The notes under the pieces: model-generated
Seen by the model: the letters and a program-made list of their open reading frames with translations, nothing else
Database searches by the model: none
What the model was told of the DNA's origin: nothing
Made by a program: the position numbers and the translations under genes
Assembly (NCBI RefSeq): GCF_900626095.1
Contig: NZ_UYZZ01000005.1
Location: 1 to 64,000 of the forward strand
Direction: 5' to 3'
Source of the DNA: Clostridium rectalis
GTDB taxonomy: Bacteria; Bacillota; Clostridia; Clostridiales; Clostridiaceae
DNA length: 64,000 nucleotides
In this document: positions 7,790 through 14,995 of the stretch, in pieces
How the letters are laid out: each line of letters begins with the position of its first letter
How positions within the stretch are numbered: the first letter of the stretch is position 1

Positions 7790-9098
7790 GCTTAAAAGAC
7801 CATATATAAATCCTAAATATAAATTTATGTTTGAAAAGGGGTATATACCATACAAATATAATATTTTGTATGGTGGAACAGGTTCATCTAAATCTTTTTC
7901 TTTAATAGAAAAGCTTGTAGATATGTGTATTAGATATTCTACTTTTGATATATTAGTAGTTCGTAAATACGCAACTACATTAAAAGATACTGTAGAAATG
8001 CCTTGGTTGGATATGATAAGCAAAAGATACATTAATAAAATGTCCGGAATTGGATTAGTAGAAGGTAGGGACTACACTTACAATAGGACACTAAAACACA
8101 TTAAATTTAGCAGTGGAAGTATTGTAAGATTTAAAGGATATGATAACCCAGAAAAATTAAAAGGTATTGATAATGTAAACACTTTATGGCTAGAAGAAGC
8201 AACAGATTTCACACAGTCAGATTTAGAAGATATTCAAGATAGACTTAGAGCAACTCCACCAAACAATCACCCATGGGGAACAGAATTAAAAATATTCTTA
8301 TCTTTTAATCCTATCTTTAAAACCCATTGGATTAGGACATATTTTTTCAAAGATGCAATAGATATGTCTGACGAAATTCATAAGGATACTGTAAATAATA
8401 TAGTTACTACATTCGCCTTAAAAACTACCTGGAGAGATAATCATTACTATAATGGTCAATACAAAGATGAAAACCTAAGAAAAAAAATGCAGGAAATTAA
8501 CCCGAGAAAATATGGCGTTCAGTGCAATGGTAATTGGGGTGTATTGGGTAAGCTTATATACGAGAACTGGGAAGTTATTAACTGTAATAAAGATTTATCC
8601 ACTTATGATGGCATTAGTTATGGACTAGACTTTGGTTTTGAACATAGCACTGCGTTTCATGAGATAGCAATAAAAGATGGTGACATATATGTGTTAAGAG
8701 AATTATATAAGCCTAAATTAACAGCTAATGACATTATGAAAGAAATTAAGCGAATGTATCCCAATGGTTATAGCAATCTAAGGATATACGCTGATAATGC
8801 TAGACCAGAAGTTATAGAAGAAATGAAACGTAGCGGATTTAGTGGTATAAGGCCCTGTACTAAAGGAGCAAACAGTGTTCTAGAAGGTATTGAATGGTTA
8901 CAAGATAGATGTATTTATATAGATGAAAGTTGTGTGGGGGCCCGTAATGAAATAGAAAGCTATCAATGGGAAAAAGATAAAAAGACAGGTGTTAGATTGC
9001 CTAAGCCTGTTAAGGTAAACGACGATGCAATGGATAGTATTAGGTATGGAACAGAAGGATTTAAAAACAATACTAATGTACGTATAATGTTTTGTTAG
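7773..9098 (+). CDS. terL: Terminase large subunit
   Basis: 441 residues. ATPase: Walker A variant YGGTGSSKS at residues 33-41, Walker B TLWLEEAT near 137-144. Nuclease: first catalytic aspartate in GLDFGFEHS near 285 and a late VNDDAMDSIRYG. This is the PBSX/Terminase_3 type that cuts and packages phage DNA. ATG 7773 was preferred to ATG 7752 because TTGAGG sits 9-10 bases upstream of it. It is the last gene before a 324-base gap that holds a structured RNA. Confidence 0.95.
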   Translation: MKKIIRLKRPYINPKYKFMFEKGYIPYKYNILYGGTGSSKSFSLIEKLVDMCIRYSTFDILVVRKYATTLKDTVEMPWLDMISKRYINKMSGIGLVEGRDYTYNRTLKHIKFSSGSIVRFKGYDNPEKLKGIDNVNTLWLEEATDFTQSDLEDIQDRLRATPPNNHPWGTELKIFLSFNPIFKTHWIRTYFFKDAIDMSDEIHKDTVNNIVTTFALKTTWRDNHYYNGQYKDENLRKKMQEINPRKYGVQCNGNWGVLGKLIYENWEVINCNKDLSTYDGISYGLDFGFEHSTAFHEIAIKDGDIYVLRELYKPKLTANDIMKEIKRMYPNGYSNLRIYADNARPEVIEEMKRSGFSGIRPCTKGANSVLEGIEWLQDRCIYIDESCVGARNEIESYQWEKDKKTGVRLPKPVKVNDDAMDSIRYGTEGFKNNTNVRIMFC

Positions 9099-9128
9099 TT
9101 TCGATAAACGTAAATTTAGCGAAGTTGG
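9095..9128 (+). other. Repeated hairpin element, copy 1
   Basis: TTAGTTTCG (9095-9103) pairs with CGAAGTTGG (9120-9128), using several G-T pairs, around the 16-base loop ATAAACGTAAATTTAG. A second copy at 11487-11520 keeps the loop almost unchanged but has different bases in the stem arms. It starts on the last codons of terL. Confidence 0.5.
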
Positions 9129-9168
9129 AAATTGCTTGTTTTGTTTTTATTAATTTGCTGTCTTTTAA

Positions 9169-9185
9169 GTTAACTATAGATTAAC
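9169..9185 (-). promoter_or_regulatory. Two-box copy of the GTTAAT operator (copy A)
   Basis: On the minus strand, GTTAAT (9185-9180) and GTTAAC (9174-9169) are 11 bp apart, the spacing of the full operators at 14559, 19839, 22468 and 27731. The third box and a -35 at the expected place are missing, so it may be a decayed copy or a secondary site. Confidence 0.45.
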
Positions 9186-9274
9186 CTTTACATTTGCTTG
9201 CATTATATAATTTAGTTTGCAATAATTAGATTTCAACCTGCTCAATTTTGAGCGGGTTCAATGTATTTAAAATG

Positions 9275-9283
9275 TGGTATAAT
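9275..9283 (+). promoter_or_regulatory. Extended -10 promoter of the structured RNA
   Basis: TGG-TATAAT (TATAAT 9278-9283) is an extended -10 element; TTCAAT at 9257-9262 is a poor -35 with a 15-bp spacer. The predicted start, about 6 bases downstream, coincides with the first base of the RNA stem at 9289. A hairpin (CCTGCTC/GAGCGGG, 9238-9256) lies just upstream. Confidence 0.6.
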
Positions 9284-9288
9284 TTACT

Positions 9289-9407
9289 AAAGAGGATAGT
9301 TTTGTTAAATATACAAAACAACACAGGTGCACTCCGAGCCTGTTTCCTCTTTAAATCGGAGAAAATTAAATAAAAATATCGGAGTCACATTAAGTGGCTC
9401 TTTTTTT
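9289..9407 (+). ncRNA. Structured RNA with three-way junction and pseudoknot
   Basis: About 120 nt from an extended -10 promoter to a terminator. Outer stem P1: AAAGAGGA (9289-9296) with TCCTCTTT (9345-9352). Inside it, P2: GTTTTGT / ACAAAAC (9299-9305, 9313-9319); and P3: ACAGG / CCTGT (9323-9327, 9339-9343), whose 11-nt loop contains CTCCGA (9332-9337). That loop is exactly complementary to TCGGAG, which occurs twice downstream: 9356-9361, just after P1, and 9379-9384, overlapping the 5' arm of the terminator. Pairing with the second copy would break the terminator. This resembles a riboswitch or regulated leader for the downstream fibre genes; a free small RNA (for packaging or as antisense) is the alternative. 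I match it to no class I know. Confidence 0.65.
9382..9407 (+). terminator. Intrinsic terminator of the structured RNA
   Basis: GAGTCAC (9382-9388) pairs with GTGGCTC (9394-9400) around ATTAA, followed by seven T. It stands 15 bases before the next start codon, so it must be read through, or an internal promoter used, for the genes at 9423 to be expressed from upstream. Confidence 0.8.
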
Positions 9408-9422
9408 GTGGAGGTGTTTTAA

Positions 9423-9722
9423 TTGGCAAATTTAAGTTTAAACAAAATAGTAATAAGTGGTAATAAGACGATTAATCTTACGAAAAATACAGAACTAACT
9501 GTTAGATTTTACAAAAGTATACAGTCTGTTTCTGTAGTTAATCTAAGTAATAACGTTATATTTTTTAGAATTGACGGAGAATTAGCAACTATAGATAATT
9601 ATAATTGCATTAAATTAGACGCAAATTTCAGAGGTTTTGACCTATATTCAAGCACGTTTTTTAATGAAATGTCTTTTATAAGTTCCTCAGATTCTCAATT
9701 TCAACTATTAAACATAAGGTAG
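9423..9722 (+). CDS. Hypothetical beta-rich protein, 99 aa
   Basis: TTG start with GGAGGTG about 7 bases upstream, directly after the terminator of the structured RNA. The sequence alternates polar and hydrophobic residues (ELTVRFYKSIQSVSVVNLSNNVIFFRID), typical of a small beta-sandwich. It precedes a beta-helix protein gene and the two probably form one structural unit, such as an anchor plus a fibre. Lying between terminase and portal suggests a head-associated fibre (inference). Confidence 0.6.
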   Translation: MANLSLNKIVISGNKTINLTKNTELTVRFYKSIQSVSVVNLSNNVIFFRIDGELATIDNYNCIKLDANFRGFDLYSSTFFNEMSFISSSDSQFQLLNIR

Positions 9723-9731
9723 GTGGATAAT

Positions 9732-11066
9732 GTGGGATTGTATTTTTCTAACACTCCAGACTTAACAAAAGTTAAAGAAAATGAGTTAATGTATAAAGAT
9801 ACAAACGGAGATTTAAAAGGTACTGGAATATTTATTAAGGATAATATAATTGTATCAACTAAGGACTTAGAACTACCTCCGAACACATTGCATCTAGGTG
9901 ACAATATAGAAATTCACGAAAATGGTGGGTTTATAGAAAACACTACAAATACACTAAACAAACGATATTTACTATTAGATTACCAAAATAGTAATGTGGG
10001 AACATCTAAACCAATTTATTACAAAAGAGAATTTCTAGAAATCAATGTAACAATCCAAGAAGATAACAGCACAATAATGAACAATATAACAGAAATAAAT
10101 ATTACACCAACACAGGATGAAGAAGTAAGCAAAGTATATTTCAGCTTAGTTGAACCAGTTACAAACTTTAAAACTAAGCTAGAGGTTAACGGAAAAGATG
10201 TAGCCTATTACCCAAGTAAGAACTCATGGAACGACAATACAATACAGGGATATAATTTAAGCAATGGAATAGTGGGTATAGATTTAAAACCACACTTTTC
10301 ATTTTTAACAGATTATAATATAAAAATCTACATCAAAGCTGACAACAATATAAATCTAAATGGGAACGGTACAATACCTTATCTTGCAGTAGATAGACAA
10401 AAAATAAGTAAATTAGAAGTTGTAACAGAGAATCAGCAATTACTTTCCAATACTCACTATGTCAATCAAAATAAAAACGATATACAAGATGCTATAAATG
10501 AAGCATCGTATAGAGACATAATATACGTTGCACAAGGCTTATACGACGGACTAGATATAAACATAAATAATAAAAATGAATTAGCAATAGTATGTCCTTT
10601 GGTAGCCGGTTCACCTTCAACACAAATAAACAATAGGGCATTAAATATAACTAATTCTTTAAGAATAAAAATGGGTAACTTAAGAGTAGAGAAGCTAACT
10701 ACTATTAGAGGGGGAACTGGTAGACACTATTTTAATAACATGAACTTTTTGGGAGGATTAACAATTGGGAATGAAAGTAATTTTATAATATTGCAAGGGT
10801 GTGAGTTTTCTGGAACTGTTACAATAAATTCAGATTTTGCAGGAGTGTTATACTGCATAAATTGTAATTTTCAAGATACAAACATAATAAACAACTCAAC
10901 TCTACAACATGTTATAATTACCCAATGTACCAATTTGCCACCTGCACTTAACAATGTATATTTAGCGGGTTTAAATTCTTTTTCTAATATGTCTAGTAGA
11001 TTAGATGTAACAAGTATTTACATAAATGGAGTTAATATAAATAATATATTTCAACCTAAACAATAG
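9732..11066 (+). CDS. Probable right-handed beta-helix fibre/spike protein
   Basis: 444 residues. GTG 9732 is preferred because AGGTGG lies 5 bases upstream; GTG 9723 is in frame and abuts the previous stop. The first 70 residues resemble tail- or head-fibre N-termini (LMYKDTNGDLKGTG). Residues from about 250 onward (DIQDAINEASYRDIIYVAQG) begin a pectin-lyase-like parallel beta-helix with short asparagine-rich coils (NESNFIILQGCEFSGTVTI). Such proteins bind or degrade surface polysaccharide. The position between terL and portal, not with the tail genes, is unusual. No catalytic residues can be assigned. Confidence 0.65.
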   Translation: MGLYFSNTPDLTKVKENELMYKDTNGDLKGTGIFIKDNIIVSTKDLELPPNTLHLGDNIEIHENGGFIENTTNTLNKRYLLLDYQNSNVGTSKPIYYKREFLEINVTIQEDNSTIMNNITEINITPTQDEEVSKVYFSLVEPVTNFKTKLEVNGKDVAYYPSKNSWNDNTIQGYNLSNGIVGIDLKPHFSFLTDYNIKIYIKADNNINLNGNGTIPYLAVDRQKISKLEVVTENQQLLSNTHYVNQNKNDIQDAINEASYRDIIYVAQGLYDGLDININNKNELAIVCPLVAGSPSTQINNRALNITNSLRIKMGNLRVEKLTTIRGGTGRHYFNNMNFLGGLTIGNESNFIILQGCEFSGTVTINSDFAGVLYCINCNFQDTNIINNSTLQHVIITQCTNLPPALNNVYLAGLNSFSNMSSRLDVTSIYINGVNINNIFQPKQ

Positions 11067-11088
11067 GGTGCTATCAAGCACTCTATTG
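11063..11088 (+). terminator. Weak terminator-like hairpin after the fibre gene
   Basis: ATAGGGTGCT pairs with AGCACTCTAT around ATCA, starting on the stop codon. The bases after it (TGCTGTATAATT) are not a proper T-run, so termination may be partial. Confidence 0.5.
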
Positions 11089-11178
11089 CTGTATAATTAT
11101 ACAATTATAAATATTAAATTTGATTATATAACTAAAAACTATTAACTTTGTTACAATAAAATTAAAAGGAGTGATAAC

Positions 11179-11346
11179 GTGAATTTGAAAGATTTATTCA
11201 AGATAAGAAAAAATAAATTTACACAAGTAATTAACGCAATTGATATACACTTGCAAACAAGGTATAAAAATAAAAAAATATGCTATTTACATAACTTTAA
11301 AGATGTTGTTATGCAAAATAGACTACCAGAAAGTGTACTGAGGTGA
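11179..11346 (+). CDS. Small hypothetical protein, 55 aa
   Basis: GTG start behind AAAAGGAGTGATAAC. The basic product (MNLKDLFKIRKNKFTQVINAI...) has no motif I recognise. It lies in the gene-poor boundary region between the fibre and portal genes and overlaps the ribosome binding site of the next small gene. Its good start signal makes it likely real. Confidence 0.5.
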   Translation: MNLKDLFKIRKNKFTQVINAIDIHLQTRYKNKKICYLHNFKDVVMQNRLPESVLR

Positions 11347-11354
11347 TATAACAG

Positions 11355-11486
11355 ATGATATTTTTAGCTTGGATAATAGTATATGTGCTACTTCTTATGG
11401 GATTTGAGAAGGATGTAATGTTTTTAACATTTTTACTTTACATAGGTATAAGCATGGAAAGTATTTTAAACAAATATAACAAATAA
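11355..11486 (+). CDS. Small membrane protein, 43 aa
   Basis: ATG behind GAGGTGATATAACAG. Two hydrophobic stretches (about residues 2-15 and 23-34) separated by GFEKD predict a hairpin in the membrane. It ends exactly where the second copy of the repeated hairpin begins (11487). It may be a superinfection or lysis accessory protein; nothing specific supports either. Confidence 0.5.
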   Translation: MIFLAWIIVYVLLLMGFEKDVMFLTFLLYIGISMESILNKYNK

Positions 11487-11520
11487 CCAACTTCGTTAAA
11501 GGTAGATTTAGTGAAGTTGG
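11487..11520 (+). other. Repeated hairpin element, copy 2
   Basis: CCAACTTCG (11487-11495) pairs with TGAAGTTGG (11512-11520) around TTAAAGGTAGATTTAG. The loop matches copy 1 (9095-9128) at 13 of 16 positions, while stem changes keep pairing. As at copy 1, it starts at the end of a gene and is followed within 50 bases by a two-box GTTAAT operator. Confidence 0.5.
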
Positions 11521-11547
11521 AGTATAAAATCTAAAAGTGAACAGCAG

Positions 11548-11564
11548 GTTAATCTGTAATTAAC
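11548..11564 (+). promoter_or_regulatory. Two-box copy of the GTTAAT operator (copy B)
   Basis: GTTAAT (11548-11553) and ATTAAC (11559-11564), 11 bp apart, with CTGTA between as in copy E. The third box is replaced by unrelated sequence and no -35 is seen at the usual offset. It lies about 300 bp upstream of iteron array 1. The stretch 11565-11825 between them is AT-rich without a gene I can support. Confidence 0.5.
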
Positions 11565-11825
11565 TTTTATCACACACAAAATGCTCTGTATTTAGTTTAA
11601 ATCTAGTTTAGGTGTAATGGCATATGTTTAGATTTAATCTTCTTAAAAATGATTTAAGGAAGATTTGAAGGGATAGTCATGATTTGTAAAATAAAGTGCA
11701 TGTGTTGCAAACAAAAATGTAATATGTTAAAAGTAAAAAAGTTAAATTGATAAAAATGTAATTTCTTATATCAACAATATTTTGTTTTAAGTATTAATTT
11801 TTTTTAACGCTTAAATAACTAATAT

Positions 11826-11956
11826 ATATATTCTTTTTATATATTCTTTTTAAGATGTGTCTTTTTCAGTGTTTGTTTCAGTGTCTGATATAACACTAAA
11901 ACTATTGATATTGCTACGTTATTCAGTGTCTTTGTCAGTGTCTTTCTCAGTGTCGA
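11826..11956 (+). repeat. Iteron array 1: six 12-bp GTGTC repeats
   Basis: Two TATATTCTTTTTA units lead into three 12-bp repeats (GTGTC/T at 11857, 11869, 11881). A 33-bp spacer follows the third repeat, then three more GTGTC repeats (11926, 11938, 11950) of the form GTGTCTTTNTCA. The first and fourth repeats are 69 bp apart. A second array (27801-27947) has the same repeats at the same spacing with a different spacer sequence. The equal 12-bp phasing is that of protein-binding iterons. Copy 1 ends 5 bases before the ribosome binding site of the next gene. Confidence 0.7.
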
Positions 11957-11972
11957 TTTTGGAGGTGAATAA

Positions 11973-12143
11973 ATGATTTATTTAACAATATTTTTATTTT
12001 ATATTTATGTATTAACTGGTATTTTCATAAGTATAAAGTTATTTAAAAATACCATTGGTAAAATACTAGGTGGAATTTATTTTGGATTGTTTTGGTTGCC
12101 AATATTGGTTGCGGAGCGGATAAGAAATAGAATAGAGTGGTGA
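11973..12143 (+). CDS. Small membrane protein, 56 aa
   Basis: ATG behind GGAGGTGAATAA, immediately after iteron array 1. Two predicted membrane segments (about residues 3-21 and 31-47) with a basic C-terminus (AERIRNRIEW). It is followed after 4 bases by the next gene, so it belongs to the portal operon. Function unknown. Confidence 0.55.
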   Translation: MIYLTIFLFYIYVLTGIFISIKLFKNTIGKILGGIYFGLFWLPILVAERIRNRIEW

Positions 12144-12147
12144 TTAT

Positions 12148-12432
12148 ATGATAAGTTTAGAAAATGTTAAAACTGAACCATATGTAAAAATGGATCAATT
12201 AGGGTTTATAGATATTTCTATGGGATTAATAGAAAACAATACAAAACAATTATTCAAAATGATGAAAACTTTTATAGTTATTGATATAAGAGAGAATGTT
12301 TATGGCGTTTTAACTTATAAATGTTTGTGCAAAAGGTTTAGAAGTATTGCAGCAGGCGAACAAATACCTAAATATAACGTAATTTACGACACTATTAAAG
12401 ATTTATGTACTGTTGAAGAAATTAAAGAATAA
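12148..12432 (+). CDS. Hypothetical protein upstream of portal, 94 aa
   Basis: ATG start, weak ribosome binding site (GAGTGGTGATT) overlapping the end of the preceding gene. Mixed alpha/beta sequence (FIVIDIRENVYGVLTYKCLCKRF), soluble, no known motif. It stands 13 bases before the portal gene and is likely co-translated. Confidence 0.55.
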   Translation: MISLENVKTEPYVKMDQLGFIDISMGLIENNTKQLFKMMKTFIVIDIRENVYGVLTYKCLCKRFRSIAAGEQIPKYNVIYDTIKDLCTVEEIKE

Positions 12433-12445
12433 TGGAGGTGGTTAA

Positions 12446-13723
12446 ATGAAATTATCTAATATATTTGAATTAAAAGCTAGAGATAATAATAAAAATATCT
12501 ACACTAAGATTATGAAAACACAAGGCAATAGCCCTCGTTATAGTGATGTAAATTACACTACTATAGCTAAAGAAGGTTACATGCGTAACTGGATTATATT
12601 TAGATGTATGCAAGAGATTATAAAAGGTGCGATACAGTTAAACTGGAAAGTCAAAAGAAAAAATGCCAATGGAGAAGACGAAGAAATATTAAATCATCCA
12701 GCTTTAAAAGTGTTGGAAAATCCTAATCCTTTGTACGGACAATCAGAATTAATAAAAAGAGCAATAGTATTTTATTATATACAAGGTGAGTCTCCTTTTT
12801 ATAAAATACAAACATCGCTTGGAATAAAAGAATTGTATGTATATAGACCAGACAGAGTAAGTTTTACATCGAACGGGGATGTTCAAACACCTTATACAAA
12901 TATCAAATATAACAAGGAGACTATAAAACCAGAAAATTTCATGTTGTGGAAAAATTTTAACCCAATGGATTCTTGGGATGGTATTGGCCATGGTATGAGT
13001 ATGCTAGAACCTATACTTAAAAACGGAGACTTGCTAAATGAATTAGTTAATTGGAACATAAGTTTGTTACAGAACGGTGGTAATCTTAGCGGAGTAATTG
13101 CTTTAAACGAAAATGTTACTTACGACCAATTTGATAGAGCAGAAGAAAGTTTAAAGAACAAACATCAAGGTGTAGATAACGTGGGTAAATATATGTTATT
13201 GCAGGGTGTATCTAATTACATTAATACTGGTACTAATCCTAAAGACATGGATTGGTCACAAGGGAAAAAAGACACAATGATTGATATTTGTATAGGTATG
13301 GGAGTTGACCCTATACTTATCGGATTAAATGAAAATAGCAGCTACAACAATAAAAATGAAGCGGAGAAAGGATTATATACCAAAACAGTAATACCCCTCA
13401 TGAGAGAATTATCCGACCAATTATCATTATTTTTAAACTTAGATACAGAAAAAGGAGAATATATCGACATAGATTATAGCCATATCCCAATTTTACAGGA
13501 AGATATTAAAGAAATGTATGATAGATTAAGTAAAGCTAAAGACATGACTATTAACGAGAAAAGAAAAGCTAAAGGAATGGACCCGATAGACGGTGGAGAT
13601 ATAATAGTGCCAGAGGGAATTTTTGCTATAGTAGATGGCAAAGTGTATTTACCTATGAACTTAATTGAGTTAGGGAATGAAAATATACAACTACAAGAAG
13701 AAAACAAGTCTTTTCTATACTAG
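12446..13723 (+). CDS. Phage portal protein (HK97 type)
   Basis: 425 residues behind TGGAGGTGG. The pattern follows HK97-family portals: an N-terminal RNWIIFRCMQEIIKG, PNPLYGQSELI, a VYRPDRV beta segment, the stem/wing GHGMSMLEPILKNG, and WSQGKKDTMIDICIGMGVDPILIG. The portal ring is the channel for DNA at one capsid vertex and docks terminase. A conserved C-terminal MTINEKRKAKGMDPI supports a complete gene. The MuF-like gene follows in the -1 frame, 12 bases or more downstream. Confidence 0.92.
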   Translation: MKLSNIFELKARDNNKNIYTKIMKTQGNSPRYSDVNYTTIAKEGYMRNWIIFRCMQEIIKGAIQLNWKVKRKNANGEDEEILNHPALKVLENPNPLYGQSELIKRAIVFYYIQGESPFYKIQTSLGIKELYVYRPDRVSFTSNGDVQTPYTNIKYNKETIKPENFMLWKNFNPMDSWDGIGHGMSMLEPILKNGDLLNELVNWNISLLQNGGNLSGVIALNENVTYDQFDRAEESLKNKHQGVDNVGKYMLLQGVSNYINTGTNPKDMDWSQGKKDTMIDICIGMGVDPILIGLNENSSYNNKNEAEKGLYTKTVIPLMRELSDQLSLFLNLDTEKGEYIDIDYSHIPILQEDIKEMYDRLSKAKDMTINEKRKAKGMDPIDGGDIIVPEGIFAIVDGKVYLPMNLIELGNENIQLQEENKSFLY

Positions 13724-13791
13724 AAAGAAAGGGGGTTGGTAAGGAAGAATTTATTAACAAAAAATTATTACATCAATATGACAGAATAATA

Positions 13792-14541
13792 TTGCCTTTA
13801 GAAAAAAGATTTAACAGTAAAATAACAATAGTATTAAACAGGCAAGCAGATGAAATAAGCAAAGCATTTAAAAAGTATATGAATGAACGTAAATCTGATG
13901 ATATAGATGAAAAAGAGGCAGAACGAGAAGCAGAAGAAATAAGTAACAATATATATAAGACGGATGAAGGTGTACAGACGATAACGAAATCATTATTACC
14001 ACTTTATATTAATGCTGCCGAATTAGGAAATGAGTTCTTTAACAACATACACTTTACAAACGAAGGTGAAGGTACTCTATTTGCAATAATTAGAGAAGAT
14101 TATTTACAATGGCTAAATGAGTATGGGGCAGAACAAGTAGTTAATATAAATACTACTACTAAAGAATTAACAAGGAGAATAATTAAAGATGGATTACTTA
14201 AGGGTGATAGTATAGATAGCATATCAAAAGAATTAAGCAGTAAAATAAAACAATATTCAAAAGCTAGAGCTGTTAATATTTCCCAAACAGAAATACATAA
14301 TTCTTTCATGAAAGCTAATTTTTTAACAGCAAATAAAAGCGGGTTTAAATATAAGCGATGGCTAAGTGCGAGAGACGAATCCGTAAGACTTGACCATAAA
14401 GCTTATGATTCACTGGGTTGGGTTGAGTTTGGGTATATGTATGCTCCAGGACTGGAATATCCAGGTGATTCTAGGGCAAATGTTAGCCAGGTTGCAAGAT
14501 GCAGGTGTGTGCTTAGATATGCAGTTGAACGAGAGGGATAG
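13792..14541 (+). CDS. MuF-type phage head morphogenesis protein
   Basis: 249 residues from TTG 13792. The C-terminal part VNISQTEIHNSFMKAN... WLSARDESVRLDHKAYDSL... CRCVLRYA is the Phage Mu F / SPP1 gp7 domain, a minor head protein that binds portal and DNA. TTG 13792 has no ribosome binding site. The frame stays open and family-like upstream to at least 13735 (EEFINKKLLHQYDRIILPL), next to AAAGAAAGGGGG, but without ATG, GTG or TTG in frame. An ATT at 13753 behind AAGGAAG, or a -1 shift from the portal gene, may supply the true start. Confidence 0.85.
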   Translation: MPLEKRFNSKITIVLNRQADEISKAFKKYMNERKSDDIDEKEAEREAEEISNNIYKTDEGVQTITKSLLPLYINAAELGNEFFNNIHFTNEGEGTLFAIIREDYLQWLNEYGAEQVVNINTTTKELTRRIIKDGLLKGDSIDSISKELSSKIKQYSKARAVNISQTEIHNSFMKANFLTANKSGFKYKRWLSARDESVRLDHKAYDSLGWVEFGYMYAPGLEYPGDSRANVSQVARCRCVLRYAVEREG

Positions 14542-14558
14542 AGTTCCTTCTCGTTTTT
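14529..14558 (+). terminator. Intrinsic terminator ending the portal-MuF operon
   Basis: ACGAGAGG pairs with CCTTCTCGT (one bulge or G-T) around a short loop, followed by TTTTTG. It lies directly against operator C, so termination and the new promoter form one unit. Confidence 0.75.
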
Positions 14559-14621
14559 GTTAATTTGTAATTAACTTAAAGTTAATTACATCTTGACAAA
14601 ATTAATCATTAGACGTATAAT
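14559..14621 (+). promoter_or_regulatory. Three-box operator and consensus promoter (copy C)
   Basis: GTTAAT (14559), ATTAAC (14570) and GTTAAT (14581) start at exact 11-bp steps, then TTGACA (14593-14598), 17 bp, TATAAT (14616-14621). The boxes sit on one face of the helix just upstream of the -35, the position of an activator or of a looping repressor. It drives the inserted cassette beginning with the DUF1599 gene. Confidence 0.85.
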
Positions 14622-14676
14622 AAGTATAATAAATAATTTATAGTAATTTTAAAAAAATATTTGGAGGGTAAGGATT

Positions 14677-14943
14677 ATGAATAAGGTACAAAGACATATT
14701 GGTATATGTGAGAAACTTAAAGAAACTTATCAATCTAAGAATCATGACTACGGAGACAGTTTCTCCGAAACTTATAAGAAGTTAGGTATAATTTCAGCTA
14801 TTACAAGGATAACAGATAAGGTTAATAGGTTACAAAGTTTATGTACTAAAGAGCAACTCGTTAGTGATGAATCTATAGAAGATACATTAATGGATTTAGC
14901 AAACTATAGCATAATGACTTTGATAGAAATAAAAGAACAATAA
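14677..14943 (+). CDS. DUF1599 protein (nucleotide modification-associated domain 1)
   Basis: 88 residues behind TTTGGAGGGTAAGG. HIGICEKLKETYQSKNHDYGDSF and LMDLANYSIMTLIE match the Pfam domain named nucleotide modification-associated domain 1, a small helical MazG-like family often found next to phage base-modification genes. No catalytic activity is established for it. It is the first gene of the cassette driven by operator C and is followed 52 bases later by a radical SAM protein, so the two may act on the same nucleotide. Confidence 0.8.
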   Translation: MNKVQRHIGICEKLKETYQSKNHDYGDSFSETYKKLGIISAITRITDKVNRLQSLCTKEQLVSDESIEDTLMDLANYSIMTLIEIKEQ

Positions 14944-14995
14944 AAGAGATTAAATTCATTTCTATCCTATAAATTTAAAAAGGAGACTAATAGAA

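Noticed and set aside
9289-9407. Hammerhead, twister or known riboswitch at the structured RNA
   Set aside because: The conserved core sequences of those classes (such as CUGAUGA/GAAA) are absent.
11826-11956. Minus-strand reading of the iteron array giving a D-T-E-K-D-T-D-K repeat peptide
   Set aside because: Only about a dozen codons, ends in a stop in both arrays, no start; the 12-bp period explains the repeat.
13690-13740. Classical -1 slippery heptamer fusing portal to the MuF-like protein
   Set aside because: No X-XXY-YYZ heptamer in the portal frame near its stop; left as an open start problem.
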